Origin: Rhodococcus yunnanensis NBRC 103083
GTDB taxonomy: Bacteria > Actinomycetota > Actinomycetes > Mycobacteriales > Mycobacteriaceae
NCBI RefSeq assembly: GCF_001895005.1
Contig: NZ_BCXH01000002.1
Span: 310,001-374,000 of the forward strand
Length of the DNA: 64,000 nucleotides
Direction: 5' to 3'
The notes beneath the pieces were generated by a model. It saw nothing but the letters and a program-made list of their open reading frames with translations, had not been told where the DNA came from and made no database searches. Made by a program: the position numbers and the translations under genes. This document shows, in pieces, positions 34,705-43,638 of the stretch; within the stretch, counting starts at the first letter, position 1, and each line of letters starts with the position of its first letter.

Positions 34705-35118
34705 GAGCCAGCTTTCCGTGCGCCCCGATCGGCCGTATGTCGCTGTAGTGCAACGGCTGCCGATCCACTCTCCAGCCACCAGCGCGGCCGACGCGCGCCC
34801 CGCCGTCCCGATGCTGCCCGGCCATACGCGACTGTCGTCGGCCCCTCGACGACCCTTCACCATCGTCACCCAGGCCCACAGAGTGGCGCTAGGGGCGAAG
34901 GTCCGGTCTTTGGTCCTTACCGCGCTCGCTCTCGTCGCTCGCGTACATCGGGCACGGTCTCCCCGTCAGTCGGACAGGGACGGCCGCCCACTTCCGGTAA
35001 CCGATGACTTTCTGCTCTGTTCGCGAACCTCGTTGGCAGGCAATGTCGCATGTGTCAGCTTCGACCGAACACGAAAGCGCGATCGCCCCCGAGGTCGGTC
35101 TTCCGAGATGGAGACAAC
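34705..35118. other. intergenic region between Usp and flavodoxin genes
   Basis: These 414 bases separate two divergent genes and must hold both promoters. The only candidate signal I see is GGTCTTTGGTCC at 34905-34916 (reverse complement GGACCAAAGACC), which resembles the core of the mycobacterial DosR box. No ORF here has a ribosome site or recognisable product. Confidence 0.55.
34905..34916 (-). promoter_or_regulatory. weak DosR-box-like sequence
   Basis: Read on the minus strand, GGACCAAAGACC matches the core of the remembered DosR consensus (GGGAC-TWWA-GTCCC) at 10 of 12 positions. It is about equidistant (200 bases) from the Usp and flavodoxin starts, farther than usual. Support comes mainly from the neighbouring dormancy-type genes. 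Confidence 0.3.
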
Positions 35119-35652
35119 ATGCACGCCCTTGTGATCTACGAGTCCTTGTACGGCAACACCCGACGAATTGCGCAGGCCGTGGCACGTGGCCTCCAAGAAT
35201 CGGCCGAAGTCGACATCGTTCCGTGCACCTGTGCCGAAGAAGCGGCGGTGTCTTCCTACGATCTCCTGGTCGTCGGTGGCCCCACGCATGTGCATGGGAT
35301 GAGCAGGCAGACGACCCGCGATGCCGCGGTCGATACCGCTCAGCGCCCGGACAGCACCCTGATCGTCGAATCCGGCGTGCGGGGCATCGGGGTTCGCGAA
35401 TGGTTGGAGCAACTCCCTCCATCGTCCGGCCCTGCCGCTACCTTCGACACCCGAGTCGACAAACCAGCGCTGTTGACCGGTCGCGCATCCAAACAGATCG
35501 CCAAACGCCTCGGTCGCGTCGGATTCGACATCATCGCGCCTCCGGAGAGCTTCCTCGTGGACACGGACACCACACTGCTGGCAGGCGAAGAAGGACGCGC
35601 CGAATCATGGGGGCGGGCCTTGGCGAAGAAGTGCCACGTCACCGCGGTCTGA
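35119..35652 (+). CDS. flavodoxin-family protein
   Basis: A 177-residue FMN-binding protein. The phosphate loop is near the N-terminus (YESLYGNTRRIAQAVARGL), followed by VVGGPTHVHGMS, a flavin-ring loop. It probably acts as a soluble low-potential electron carrier or small flavin reductase. ATG 35119 has GGAGA upstream. The stop codon lies in the first unit of a 16-bp tandem repeat. Its place beside a tandem Usp gene suggests redox balancing under stress. Confidence 0.88.
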   Translation: MHALVIYESLYGNTRRIAQAVARGLQESAEVDIVPCTCAEEAAVSSYDLLVVGGPTHVHGMSRQTTRDAAVDTAQRPDSTLIVESGVRGIGVREWLEQLPPSSGPAATFDTRVDKPALLTGRASKQIAKRLGRVGFDIIAPPESFLVDTDTTLLAGEEGRAESWGRALAKKCHVTAV

Positions 35653-35687
35653 ATCAGCAGCGGTCTGAATCAGCAGCGGTCTGAATT
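35644..35687. repeat. 16-bp tandem repeat, 2.75 copies
   Basis: GCGGTCTGAATCAGCA occurs at 35644-35659 and 35660-35675 and, partially, at 35676-35687. The flavodoxin stop codon (TGA 35650-35652) is in the first unit, and each later unit repeats the same GTC-TGA context. Confidence 0.92.
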
Positions 35688-35748
35688 ATCGCTGCATTAC
35701 CCCGTCAGTATCGGCTCCGGCCGCCAGGACTCCCGGCCACGAAAACCC

Positions 35749-36354
35749 TCATGAGGGTCCCCCGAGGTGCCGGCCACGCCGTGACTCGAGGTCGCGCCAT
35801 TCGAGGTCCCATTGACGCATTCGCGCTCGTCGACCGATTCCGCACATCGTCGCCACCGCGATCGCCAGTAGGAGTGTGCTCCCCACCCAGGTTCCTATCG
35901 CGGCGGCGACGCCCAGGACGGCACTTTCGAGCCCGGTTTTCGGAGTGTCGACACGGTTGCCTGCATCGTCGACCCAGATCTCGACAGTCTGGCCTGTGTC
36001 GGTGCGTGCAGGGACCTTTATTTGCTCGTCATGTTGCAGCCCGGTGTCGGACTTCCATTCCACCGTCGCGTAATAGTCTGCGACCGAAGCATATTCGGCC
36101 GGTGCTGCGTGAGGCGCTGGAATCTCGACTACGACTGCCTCGATTCGATGGTGGGTCTCGGCATCCATGGTCGATTGCGCTTCGATTCTCGTGTACGTGA
36201 GCGCCCCGAGCAGGGCGCACACCGGCACGAGCGCAAGTACCACCGCTACCGCTGTAGCGACGGCAACGAATGCAGTCCGGTTGCTGCGTCGCATCAGCGG
36301 ACTGGCGTTCCATGGCCCGAGTCTCCACAATCTGCGTATTCGACTGTTGTCCAT
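35749..36354 (-). CDS. Rv1733c-like membrane protein
   Basis: A 201-residue protein with two membrane segments, at about 28-52 (TAFVAVATAVAVVLALVPVC) and 148-172 (VAAAIGTWVGSTLLLAIAVA), and an extracytoplasmic stretch of about 95 residues between them. The region from KVPARTDTGQTVEIWVDDAG to NRVDTP, and the placing of the second membrane segment, match the mycobacterial dormancy antigen Rv1733c as I remember it. Function is unknown in the family. A 14-bp palindrome (35745-35758) spans its stop codon. Confidence 0.83.
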   Translation of the reverse strand: MDNSRIRRLWRLGPWNASPLMRRSNRTAFVAVATAVAVVLALVPVCALLGALTYTRIEAQSTMDAETHHRIEAVVVEIPAPHAAPAEYASVADYYATVEWKSDTGLQHDEQIKVPARTDTGQTVEIWVDDAGNRVDTPKTGLESAVLGVAAAIGTWVGSTLLLAIAVATMCGIGRRARMRQWDLEWRDLESRRGRHLGGPS

Positions 36355-36506
36355 GAGTCCCCCTGCACGCAGGCCCTGCTCTCAACAGTATTCGCCTGCA
36401 ATCCACACAGGGTCAGGGCCGAAGGTCATGAGATCGGTCGTCGGTCCGAACACTCGCTGCCTCATCGGGCAGGGCGGTCGTGCGGGGCGCTACTGTCGCC
36501 TCCGAG

Positions 36507-37016
36507 TCACGATGTCCGCCACAGTTCACTGCCTCTGCCTTCCTGCGCCGTGTCGTTGCGCGCGCACGGTGTGTCCTGAGATCGAGGACAGAGGCGGCTA
36601 CCGGTGATCGAGGTGGCGGTGACCTCGATGAGACGGCACAAAGGTAGACCTCGAACGATGGGCTCGGGCAATCGGTCGACGAGTGGATGGGTGACTCTGT
36701 CACCGAGCGGATGAGCCCGACCCCTCACGACAACCATCCACCCCTCATCCTCGGTGAGCCCGATGTTGTCCACCTCCAACATGATCGAGGTGTCCACGGA
36801 TGTCTCCGCGAAGAGCGACCTGCCGTCAGCGTAGAAGTAGATCCGCGGACCAACCATCACGAACCGAACGAGCTCGATGGTAGGCCCGGTGTGATCGTGT
36901 CCGACAACCCGAGCAACGGTCGCAGTAGGCAACAGTTCGTCGATGTTCATCGGCGAAAGCGGCTTCCACATTCCGTCGCATCGTGCGCACTGCCGCGTCG
37001 GGCCGGTGGTCGTCAC
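36507..37016 (-). CDS. pyridoxamine 5'-phosphate oxidase-family protein
   Basis: A 169-residue protein with the split-barrel flavin-binding fold of PNPOx-like proteins (VGPRIYFYADGRSLFAETSV, then DEGWMVVVRGRAHPL). GTG 37016 has GAGGGAAAGG directly upstream. Small actinobacterial members bind F420 or FMN and are often in hypoxia regulons. The C-terminal 25 residues look like an unstructured extension. It follows the small membrane protein gene in the same direction. Confidence 0.82.
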   Translation of the reverse strand: MTTTGPTRQCARCDGMWKPLSPMNIDELLPTATVARVVGHDHTGPTIELVRFVMVGPRIYFYADGRSLFAETSVDTSIMLEVDNIGLTEDEGWMVVVRGRAHPLGDRVTHPLVDRLPEPIVRGLPLCRLIEVTATSITGSRLCPRSQDTPCARNDTAQEGRGSELWRTS

Positions 37017-37207
37017 GGCCTTTCCCTCCCCGATCCGAATTCGACGGCTGGGTCCAGGGGTGCCCGGAGTGCAGCTGATATGGCCGCAGACGAACCATGC
37101 ACTCCTACAACTGTTCTCAGACTATCAGCCGAGACCATAGCGGTGTCCCCCTTCCCCCTGTGCCCGAGTAGCCGAAGTGACCGGCAACGGTGCCGAGATC
37201 CGAGCGA

Positions 37208-37423
37208 TCAGACGAGACGTTGCCTGTCCTCACCGGATGAGTACGCTGCCGCCTGTTCACTCACAAGGCCGGATTCGGTTGCGGTGGACAGCACGTTCAC
37301 AGCCTGGATGAGAGAGAGAAGTCCGAGCAAGGCAACGATCCAGATCGAGACACCTGCCGTCGAGGCCACTACGGCCGACCCGATCAGTGTCGCCAACAGC
37401 ACGTGCGCCAGTCGCTCCGACAT
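37208..37423 (-). CDS. small two-helix membrane protein
   Basis: I do not recognise this 71-residue protein. It has two hydrophobic segments (about 5-25 and 27-46), then a polar C-terminal tail ending SSGEDRQRLV. AAGGGG lies 5 bases before the ATG, which supports expression. It is the most upstream gene of the minus-strand group with the PNPOx-like and Rv1733c-like proteins, and a membrane or stress role is only a guess from context. Confidence 0.7.
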   Translation of the reverse strand: MSERLAHVLLATLIGSAVVASTAGVSIWIVALLGLLSLIQAVNVLSTATESGLVSEQAAAYSSGEDRQRLV

Positions 37424-37610
37424 GAAAACCCCTTCGTTTCTTTCGCCTGTTCTCGCCGTTCGAGCACGCTTACGATTTCACCGCCACCGTCCGTTACCTA
37501 GAGTCCGAAGTCACTCGATGTCCCAGCACCGGCACTACGTCGGAGCGAAGGGAAACGCGGCCGCAAGAATTCAGGCGATTCGGTCGCATCCATTGCCTTG
37601 GTTCAGGATT

Positions 37611-37641
37611 TGAGATACTAATTGGACTTGTTAATATCTCA
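37611..37641. promoter_or_regulatory. GntR-type operator candidate upstream of aminotransferase
   Basis: TGAGATA (37611-37617) and TATCTCA (37635-37641) are 7-bp arms of an imperfect 31-bp palindrome just before the aminotransferase ribosome site. Its right half, ACTTGTTAATATCTC (37626-37640), recurs with one change at 39613-39627 in front of the hydantoinase operon. The GntR protein encoded between them is the likely binder. Confidence 0.65.
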
Positions 37642-37653
37642 AGGGAGTTGAAG

Positions 37654-38799
37654 ATGCCGAACCGCCTACCCGCCCTTGCTTTTGCCGAGCACGTAGCGCT
37701 GTCCGTCTCCACGGGATCCGCAGTGATCCCTGTTCGTGGCGTTCCTGTTGTGCCTATGCCGCAGCACGTGGTGGAGGCGGCGACCGACGCCGCAGGCCGA
37801 GTCTTCGCCCGTCGCACCCGAGGCGCCTTGGATCTGCGTGAAGCCATCTCCGCGACCCTGACGCGCCAGCACGACATAGCCGTGGACCCCGACACCGACC
37901 TTCTGATCACCCATGGCGCACAGCACGGGATGAGCATCGCCTTGCGGGCGCTGCTCCAGGCCGGGGACGAGGTGATCATCCCCTCCCCCACATACTTCTT
38001 CGACGGAATGATTCGTATGGCCGGTGCGATCCCGCGATACGTGTGCTCAACAGCACGGATGGGCTGGAGACTCGACCTCGAACGCATCGCCGCCGACATC
38101 ACGGATCGAACTGCCGCCATTGTTCTGTGCAACCCGAACAACCCGACAGGCAACGTGCCGACGGAGCAGGAGCTCCGCGAAGTTCTCGCCCTGGCCGACA
38201 AGCACGGGTTGATCGTATTCGCCGATGAATCGTACGAACGGTATGTCCACGACGGCCCCGGATACATCCCCGTGCAGGCACTGGGAGGTGAACACGACCG
38301 CCTGGTGACGGTCACCAGCTTGAGCAAGAACTATGCGTTCTCGAGCTGGCGGATCGGCTACGTGCATTCGTCCTCAGCGACGATCGACAAGATACATGCA
38401 GCGTTGGAGTGGGACGTGATCAACATCGGAGACGTCCCCCAGGCTGCGGCCACCGCCGTACTGACAGGCCCCCAGCAGTGGTTGGACGTCGAGTTCGCAA
38501 CGATGAAAGGCCGCCGCGACGAACTCCACGGCGCACTCACTGCGGCCGGTGTTCCCACGGTTCTACCGCATGCCGGGATCTTCCTGTTCGCCGATCTGAG
38601 CGCGACGGGGCGGCGCGGTGAGGACTTGGAGGATTTCCTACTCGACTCCGGGGTGGTCGCTCTGTCCGGCGGGGGCTTCTTCGGACCGGACACTCACGTC
38701 AGGTTGCTCTACGGCGCATCGCTGTCCGATGTGCGAGCCTTGGGTGAGCGAGTTGCCGAACTAGTGTCGACTTCCAGACCGGCGGCACCGACGCGATAA
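37654..38799 (+). CDS. PLP-dependent aminotransferase, class I/II
   Basis: A 381-residue fold-type I enzyme. Lys225 in SLSKNYAFSSWRIGY forms the Schiff base; NPNNPTGN (160-167), Asp191 and Tyr194 (FADESYERY) are the other PLP contacts, and Arg233 could bind the substrate carboxylate. AGGGAG lies 6 bases before ATG 37654. It is divergent in control from the hydantoinase operon through a shared operator sequence, so it probably transaminates an amino acid released by hyuA/hyuB action. The exact donor is unknown. Confidence 0.9.
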   Translation: MPNRLPALAFAEHVALSVSTGSAVIPVRGVPVVPMPQHVVEAATDAAGRVFARRTRGALDLREAISATLTRQHDIAVDPDTDLLITHGAQHGMSIALRALLQAGDEVIIPSPTYFFDGMIRMAGAIPRYVCSTARMGWRLDLERIAADITDRTAAIVLCNPNNPTGNVPTEQELREVLALADKHGLIVFADESYERYVHDGPGYIPVQALGGEHDRLVTVTSLSKNYAFSSWRIGYVHSSSATIDKIHAALEWDVINIGDVPQAAATAVLTGPQQWLDVEFATMKGRRDELHGALTAAGVPTVLPHAGIFLFADLSATGRRGEDLEDFLLDSGVVALSGGGFFGPDTHVRLLYGASLSDVRALGERVAELVSTSRPAAPTR

Positions 38800-38809
38800 G
38801 AATCTCTCG

Positions 38810-39532
38810 TTATCCCGGCAGCAGTATCGGAGCGCTTGTCACCGCATCACTACTGGTCAGCGCGTCGATGATCTCGCGGCGCGCTGACTTCGTCCGGTGC
38901 CGCATCGCTGCGCGAGCGGCCTCCGCATCTCGGGCAACGATTGCGTCGACGATGGCTGCGCGCTCACCGATACGCCCCTCGGGCATCGAGGGTGACAGCG
39001 TGACGGCCAACCGAACAACTCGCTCGATCTCGTCCAACACCTCGACAACGCTCCGAGTCAGGCGGGCGTTTCCGGATCCGTTGGCGATGATCGCTTCGAA
39101 CTCGTAGTTCTCGCGCAACCGCGCATCCAGGTGTGGGCCCCCGAGCTGGCCGTAGTTGTCATCTGCGCACAGGTCGACGAGGCGATTCGATTGAGCCGCA
39201 GCCAATCCCAGAGTTGCGGTCAGGGCCGCGGCTTCGCCCTGAAGAAGCGTGCGCATGTCACACAGGTTCGCGACGTCACCCAACGTCACCGACGAGACCA
39301 CGTAGCCGGCGCGAGGCAATGGCTGAACCAGACCGTCACGATGCAGTCGTGCGAGCGCTTCGCGAACCGGAGTCTTGCTCAATCCCATCGAAGCAGCCAC
39401 ATCGGGTTCGGTGAAGTGCTGTCCGGGCGGCCTCTCGAGCTCGATGATGTCGCGCTTGAGGGTGAGATACGCGCGGTCCATCATCGACCCGGTGGCGTCG
39501 TGCTCGAGCAGCAACGCTGGTTTGTACTTCAT
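38810..39532 (-). CDS. GntR-family transcriptional regulator (FCD subgroup)
   Basis: A 240-residue regulator with an N-terminal winged helix (FTEPDVAASMGLSKTPVREA, then GLVQPLPRAGYVV) and a helical FCD domain (LCDMRTLLQGEAAALT, then NYEFEAIIANGSGN). ATG 39532 is used; an in-frame GTG at 39562 adds ten residues. It is flanked by the aminotransferase gene (convergent) and the hydantoinase operon (divergent), with the same operator-like sequence before each. Confidence 0.9.
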   Translation of the reverse strand: MKYKPALLLEHDATGSMMDRAYLTLKRDIIELERPPGQHFTEPDVAASMGLSKTPVREALARLHRDGLVQPLPRAGYVVSSVTLGDVANLCDMRTLLQGEAAALTATLGLAAAQSNRLVDLCADDNYGQLGGPHLDARLRENYEFEAIIANGSGNARLTRSVVEVLDEIERVVRLAVTLSPSMPEGRIGERAAIVDAIVARDAEAARAAMRHRTKSARREIIDALTSSDAVTSAPILLPG

Positions 39533-39598
39533 AGCCCTCACCTGACTTTCGATTACACACACTTTAACTCACGACAGGATATGTGACGTCAGCGTAAA

Positions 39599-39628
39599 AG
39601 ATCTCAATTAGTACTTGTTGATATCTCT
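39599..39628. promoter_or_regulatory. GntR-type operator candidate upstream of hyuA
   Basis: This AT-rich stretch carries ACTTGTTGATATCTC (39613-39627), matching 14 of 15 bases of the site before the aminotransferase gene, and a preceding AATTAG. Partial dyad symmetry AGATCTC / GATATCTCT is visible. It lies 135-164 bases upstream of hyuA and 67 bases upstream of the GntR start. Confidence 0.62.
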
Positions 39629-39762
39629 ACAGCACGCTACCGTCAGGTGACGCGGACCACATGCCTGTCGACACCGCCTCTCGCGGCACGACGACCGCCA
39701 CGCCACTCGCTCTGCTTTCGGAATCGGTCCGCGGTGAGAACTTGTCTTCAGAAAGGCCTTCA

Positions 39763-41865
39763 ATGACCCTGTCCAACCCCGTGGATTCGAAAGCCGACGC
39801 GCCGTGGCGTGTGGCAGCTGACATCGGTGGCACATTCACCGACGTCATTGCACTCGGTCCCGACGCCCGCATCGTCCCGATGAAAGTTCTCTCGACACCT
39901 CCCGACTTCGGCACGGGTGTCATCGACGGCGTGACGGCCTCGATGACAGCCGCGGGCATCGCAGCCGGCGACATCTCTGCGGTGCTGCACGCGACCACCG
40001 TCGCAACGAACGCCATCCTCGAGATGGAAGGCGCTCGAACGGCCCTGGTGACGACGAAAGGGTTCCGCGACGTCCTCGAACTCGGCCGACTGCGGCGCCC
40101 ACTGCTCTACGACCTGTCGTGGAAGAAGCCCACGCCTCTGGCGCGACGCCGCCATCGTTACGAGATCGATCAACGCATTCACGCCGACGGTCACATCGAC
40201 ACCGCGATCGACTTCGACGAGCTGGATGCACTCGCCCGCCGACTCGACGCCGACGGCATCGAGGCTCTGGCGGTGTGCCTGATCAACGCACACGTTCAGC
40301 CCGAGGAAGAGCGCGCCGTCGCCCGCCGACTCGAAGAGCTACTACCTCATGTCTACGTGACCACGTCGGTCGACATCTCTCCTGAGCCCGGTGAATACGA
40401 GCGAAGCAGCACTGCGGTCGTCAACTCCTACATCGGAACCGTCGTGCACAGTTACGTCACCGAACTCGGCCGCACTCTCCGCGAACGGGGAATCGACGCG
40501 CCGTTTTCGATCATGCAATCTTCCGGCGGGCTACTCGACGCGGCATCGGTGGTCGAGCGCCCCGTGCAGATCATCGAATCGGGGCCTGCCGCCGGTGTCA
40601 TCGCTGTACAGAAGCTCGCTCAGCTCCTCGATCTGAACAATGTCGTTGCCTTCGACATGGGCGGAACCACCGCGAAGGCTTCACTCATCGAGAACGGGCA
40701 GCCGTTCTTGGCCAACGACTACGAGGTCGGCGGCGGCATGAACATCACCCGAAGTATGGGCAAAGGGGCGGGCTACACCGTTCGTGTGCCCTCGATCGAC
40801 ATCGCCGAAGTCGGAGCCGGCGGCGGCAGTATCATCGGAGTGGACTCGGCCGGAGCACTCCACGTCGGTCCCGGTAGCGCCGGTTCGCGGCCTGGTCCTG
40901 CCTGCTACGGCCAGGGCGGCGAAAGACCGACACTCACCGACGCGAATGTCGTTCTCGGATACCTCAATCCAGAATCCATTGCCGGTGGCCGCGTGGCGAT
41001 CCAGCCGGAGCTTGCTGCGAAAGTCCTCAGCGCGGTGAGCGATCGCGTCGAAACCGACCCCGGTGTGATCGCACGAGGAGCCTACGAAGTCGCCATCTCC
41101 AACATGACCAAGGCCGTCAAGGCGGTCACCAGCGAACGCGGCCGTGATCCGCGGGAGGCCACCATGGTCGCATTCGGCGGCGCCGGACCGCTCTACGGTG
41201 CAGCGCTGGCACGCGAACTCGGTATCAAGACGGTCATCGTGCCGGTGCACACCGGCCTGTTCAGCAGCCTCGGACTCCTCGTCGCCGACAGCGAGTACCA
41301 GACCGTGACCCCGTTCCGTGCCGAACACCTGACGTTGGAACGCTTCGCGAACGAGTTCGAAGAATTGGCGGCCTCCGTCACCGAGCACCTCGGATCGGAG
41401 GGTGTGAGCATCGATCGAATCCTGGACATGCGCTACCACGGGCAGCGTTTCGATCTTCGAATCCCGTTGCCAGCGGGAGATATCGACGACGCACTGCTGC
41501 ACGAGGTGAGACAACGCTTCCACGCCGAGCATCTGAAGACCTATGGGCGATCCGGAACCGACGACCTGGTGGAGATCGTCAACATCCGTGTCCGTGGATT
41601 CGTGCCGAACAAGATCACGATCGATCAGGCTCTGGCGCTTGCCGACACCGACCCTGGACGGCGCCGGGAGCGCATCTGCCGCTTCGACACTCCGGTCAGC
41701 ACACCGGTGATCTCGCGAGCACATCTGACACGTACTCCGGAGGCGGGCCCTTTGGTGATCGAGGACATGGACTCCACCACTCTGGTTCCACCGGGCACGA
41801 CGGCCCATCTCGACGAGTACAACAACATCATCATCAGCTGGACGGACATCGAGGTCACCGCATGA
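39763..41865 (+). CDS. hyuA: hydantoinase/oxoprolinase, subunit A
   Basis: A 700-residue ATP-dependent ring-opening subunit (N-methylhydantoinase, 5-oxoprolinase or acetone carboxylase superfamily). The actin-like phosphate loop is ADIGGTFTDV (19-28), the second ATP motif is FDMGGTTAKASL, and a conserved FGGAGPLYGAALARELG follows in the last third. GAAAGG lies 6 bases before ATG 39763. Together with subunit B it uses ATP to open a cyclic amide. Hydantoin, N-methylhydantoin or 5-oxoproline-like substrates are possible. Confidence 0.9.
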   Translation: MTLSNPVDSKADAPWRVAADIGGTFTDVIALGPDARIVPMKVLSTPPDFGTGVIDGVTASMTAAGIAAGDISAVLHATTVATNAILEMEGARTALVTTKGFRDVLELGRLRRPLLYDLSWKKPTPLARRRHRYEIDQRIHADGHIDTAIDFDELDALARRLDADGIEALAVCLINAHVQPEEERAVARRLEELLPHVYVTTSVDISPEPGEYERSSTAVVNSYIGTVVHSYVTELGRTLRERGIDAPFSIMQSSGGLLDAASVVERPVQIIESGPAAGVIAVQKLAQLLDLNNVVAFDMGGTTAKASLIENGQPFLANDYEVGGGMNITRSMGKGAGYTVRVPSIDIAEVGAGGGSIIGVDSAGALHVGPGSAGSRPGPACYGQGGERPTLTDANVVLGYLNPESIAGGRVAIQPELAAKVLSAVSDRVETDPGVIARGAYEVAISNMTKAVKAVTSERGRDPREATMVAFGGAGPLYGAALARELGIKTVIVPVHTGLFSSLGLLVADSEYQTVTPFRAEHLTLERFANEFEELAASVTEHLGSEGVSIDRILDMRYHGQRFDLRIPLPAGDIDDALLHEVRQRFHAEHLKTYGRSGTDDLVEIVNIRVRGFVPNKITIDQALALADTDPGRRRERICRFDTPVSTPVISRAHLTRTPEAGPLVIEDMDSTTLVPPGTTAHLDEYNNIIISWTDIEVTA

Positions 41866-43598
41866 GCAACAACATCATTCGAGACGCCGCCACCTTCGAG
41901 GTCTTCCGGAACGCCGTGTCCGGTCTCGCCGACGAGATGGCCATCACCATCCTGCGCACCGCTCACTCGCAGATCGTGGCATCGAGCATGGACTTCTCCA
42001 CGGCCCTGTGCGACCCACAGGGACGAATTATCGCGCAAGCGAACACGTGCCCGGTGCACCTCGGTTCGATTCCCGCCGCCATCGACGCCATGCTCGACCA
42101 GTTCGGGGACTCCATCGCGGACGGGGATGTCTACATCCTCAACGACCCGGACAAGGGCGGAATGCATCTGCCCGACATCTTCTCCGTGGCACCGAGTTTC
42201 GCTGGTGAACAGCTGATCGGGTTCACGGTCACGGTCGTCAACCATACCGATGTCGGCGGCTGGGCAGCGGGTTCGATGGCGGTGCAGTCGACCTCCATCT
42301 TCGGTGAAGGTATTCAGATTCCTCCGTCACGACTCGTGGCAGGTGGAGAGCTGAACAGTACGTTCCTGGAGGTGATCCTGAGAAATGTTCGCGAGCCTGA
42401 TCTGTTGCGCGGAGACCTCGAATCGCAATTGGCCGCCAGCCATGCAGGCGGTCTCGGGCTTCGCGGTCTCGTCGCCAAATACGGTATCGACGAATACGAT
42501 CGTCTGATCGACGAACTACTCGACTATTCCGAAACGCTCGTCCGGACCGAATTGAGCAACGCCCCCGACGGCTGTTACCGATTCGAGGATCAGCTCGACG
42601 ACGACGGGCTCGGCTCGGGGGCAATTCCGTTCACAGTCGCCGTCACCATTGCCGACAGTGAAATCACCTTCGACTTCACCGGTTCCTCACCCCAGGTCGC
42701 ATCTGCCCTGAACGCGACCGCGTCGTTCACCCAGTCCGCCTGTTACGCAGCACTTCAAGGCGCACTCGGCTCGGACATCCCCGCCAACAGCGGCTTCTAT
42801 CGACCGTTCACCTTCGTCATTCCCGAAGGATCCATTCTGGACGGAAAGCGACCGTCCGCTCGTGGAGCACGTGGATTGGTGGCGTATCGCATCATCGATA
42901 CCGTGCTCGGAGCCCTGGCACCTGCATTTCCCGACAGGGTACCGGCCGCCGGTGACGGTGGACCCAACTCGGTCGCGGTGGGCATCGTCGAAGCAGATGG
43001 CAGCTCGGTGATCCTGTGGGACATCCTGTGCGGATCGTGGGGTGCGACGCCCACCGGCGATGGAAACGACGGCATCAGTCCGTTGGGCGCCAACCTCGCC
43101 AACACCCCGATCGAGGAACTCGAGAAGTCCGGCCATATCCGTATCGACGGATACGGCTACCTTCCCGACACCGGAGGTGCGGGCACCTTCCGCGGAGGGG
43201 TATCCACCTTCCGAGATATGACGGTTCTGCACGAGACCGCCAGTGTCCAGATCCGATCCGACAGAAGGACGTCGTTCCCGTACGGACTCGCAGGCGGCGG
43301 CGCCGGCGCCCCTTCGGCGAACATCCTCGACCACGGCACCGACGGCGAACAGCTCATCCCGTCGAAACCGCACCTGACGGTCAAGGCCGGCAGCCGCCAC
43401 CGCCAGGTCACTGCAGGAGGCGGTGGCCACGGCGATCCTCTGCGTCGCGATCCACAGAACGTGCTCGACGACGTCCTCGATGGAAAGGTCACCGTCGATG
43501 GAGCCCTCCGAGACTACGCAGTCGTCATCGATCTCGATGCGGGGCGAGTGCTCGTCGAAGAAACCGACGCCGCACGTGCCGCGCACGCCGGCCGTTGA
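41862..43598 (+). CDS. hyuB: hydantoinase/oxoprolinase, subunit B
   Basis: A 578-residue partner of the A subunit, with DPQGRIIAQANTCPVHLGSI, VNHTDVGGWAAGSMAV and a C-terminal GGGGHGDPLRRDPQNVLDDV, all typical of HyuB. The ATG overlaps the hyuA stop codon (ATGA), so the two are made at a fixed ratio. Substrate-site metal ligands are probably within the PDKGGMHLPDIFSVAP and NHTDVGG regions. Confidence 0.9.
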   Translation: MSNNIIRDAATFEVFRNAVSGLADEMAITILRTAHSQIVASSMDFSTALCDPQGRIIAQANTCPVHLGSIPAAIDAMLDQFGDSIADGDVYILNDPDKGGMHLPDIFSVAPSFAGEQLIGFTVTVVNHTDVGGWAAGSMAVQSTSIFGEGIQIPPSRLVAGGELNSTFLEVILRNVREPDLLRGDLESQLAASHAGGLGLRGLVAKYGIDEYDRLIDELLDYSETLVRTELSNAPDGCYRFEDQLDDDGLGSGAIPFTVAVTIADSEITFDFTGSSPQVASALNATASFTQSACYAALQGALGSDIPANSGFYRPFTFVIPEGSILDGKRPSARGARGLVAYRIIDTVLGALAPAFPDRVPAAGDGGPNSVAVGIVEADGSSVILWDILCGSWGATPTGDGNDGISPLGANLANTPIEELEKSGHIRIDGYGYLPDTGGAGTFRGGVSTFRDMTVLHETASVQIRSDRRTSFPYGLAGGGAGAPSANILDHGTDGEQLIPSKPHLTVKAGSRHRQVTAGGGGHGDPLRRDPQNVLDDVLDGKVTVDGALRDYAVVIDLDAGRVLVEETDAARAAHAGR

Positions 43599-43638
43599 CC
43601 ACCCCTACCCCTGAAAAACATCTCCGGAAGGCCCCGCA

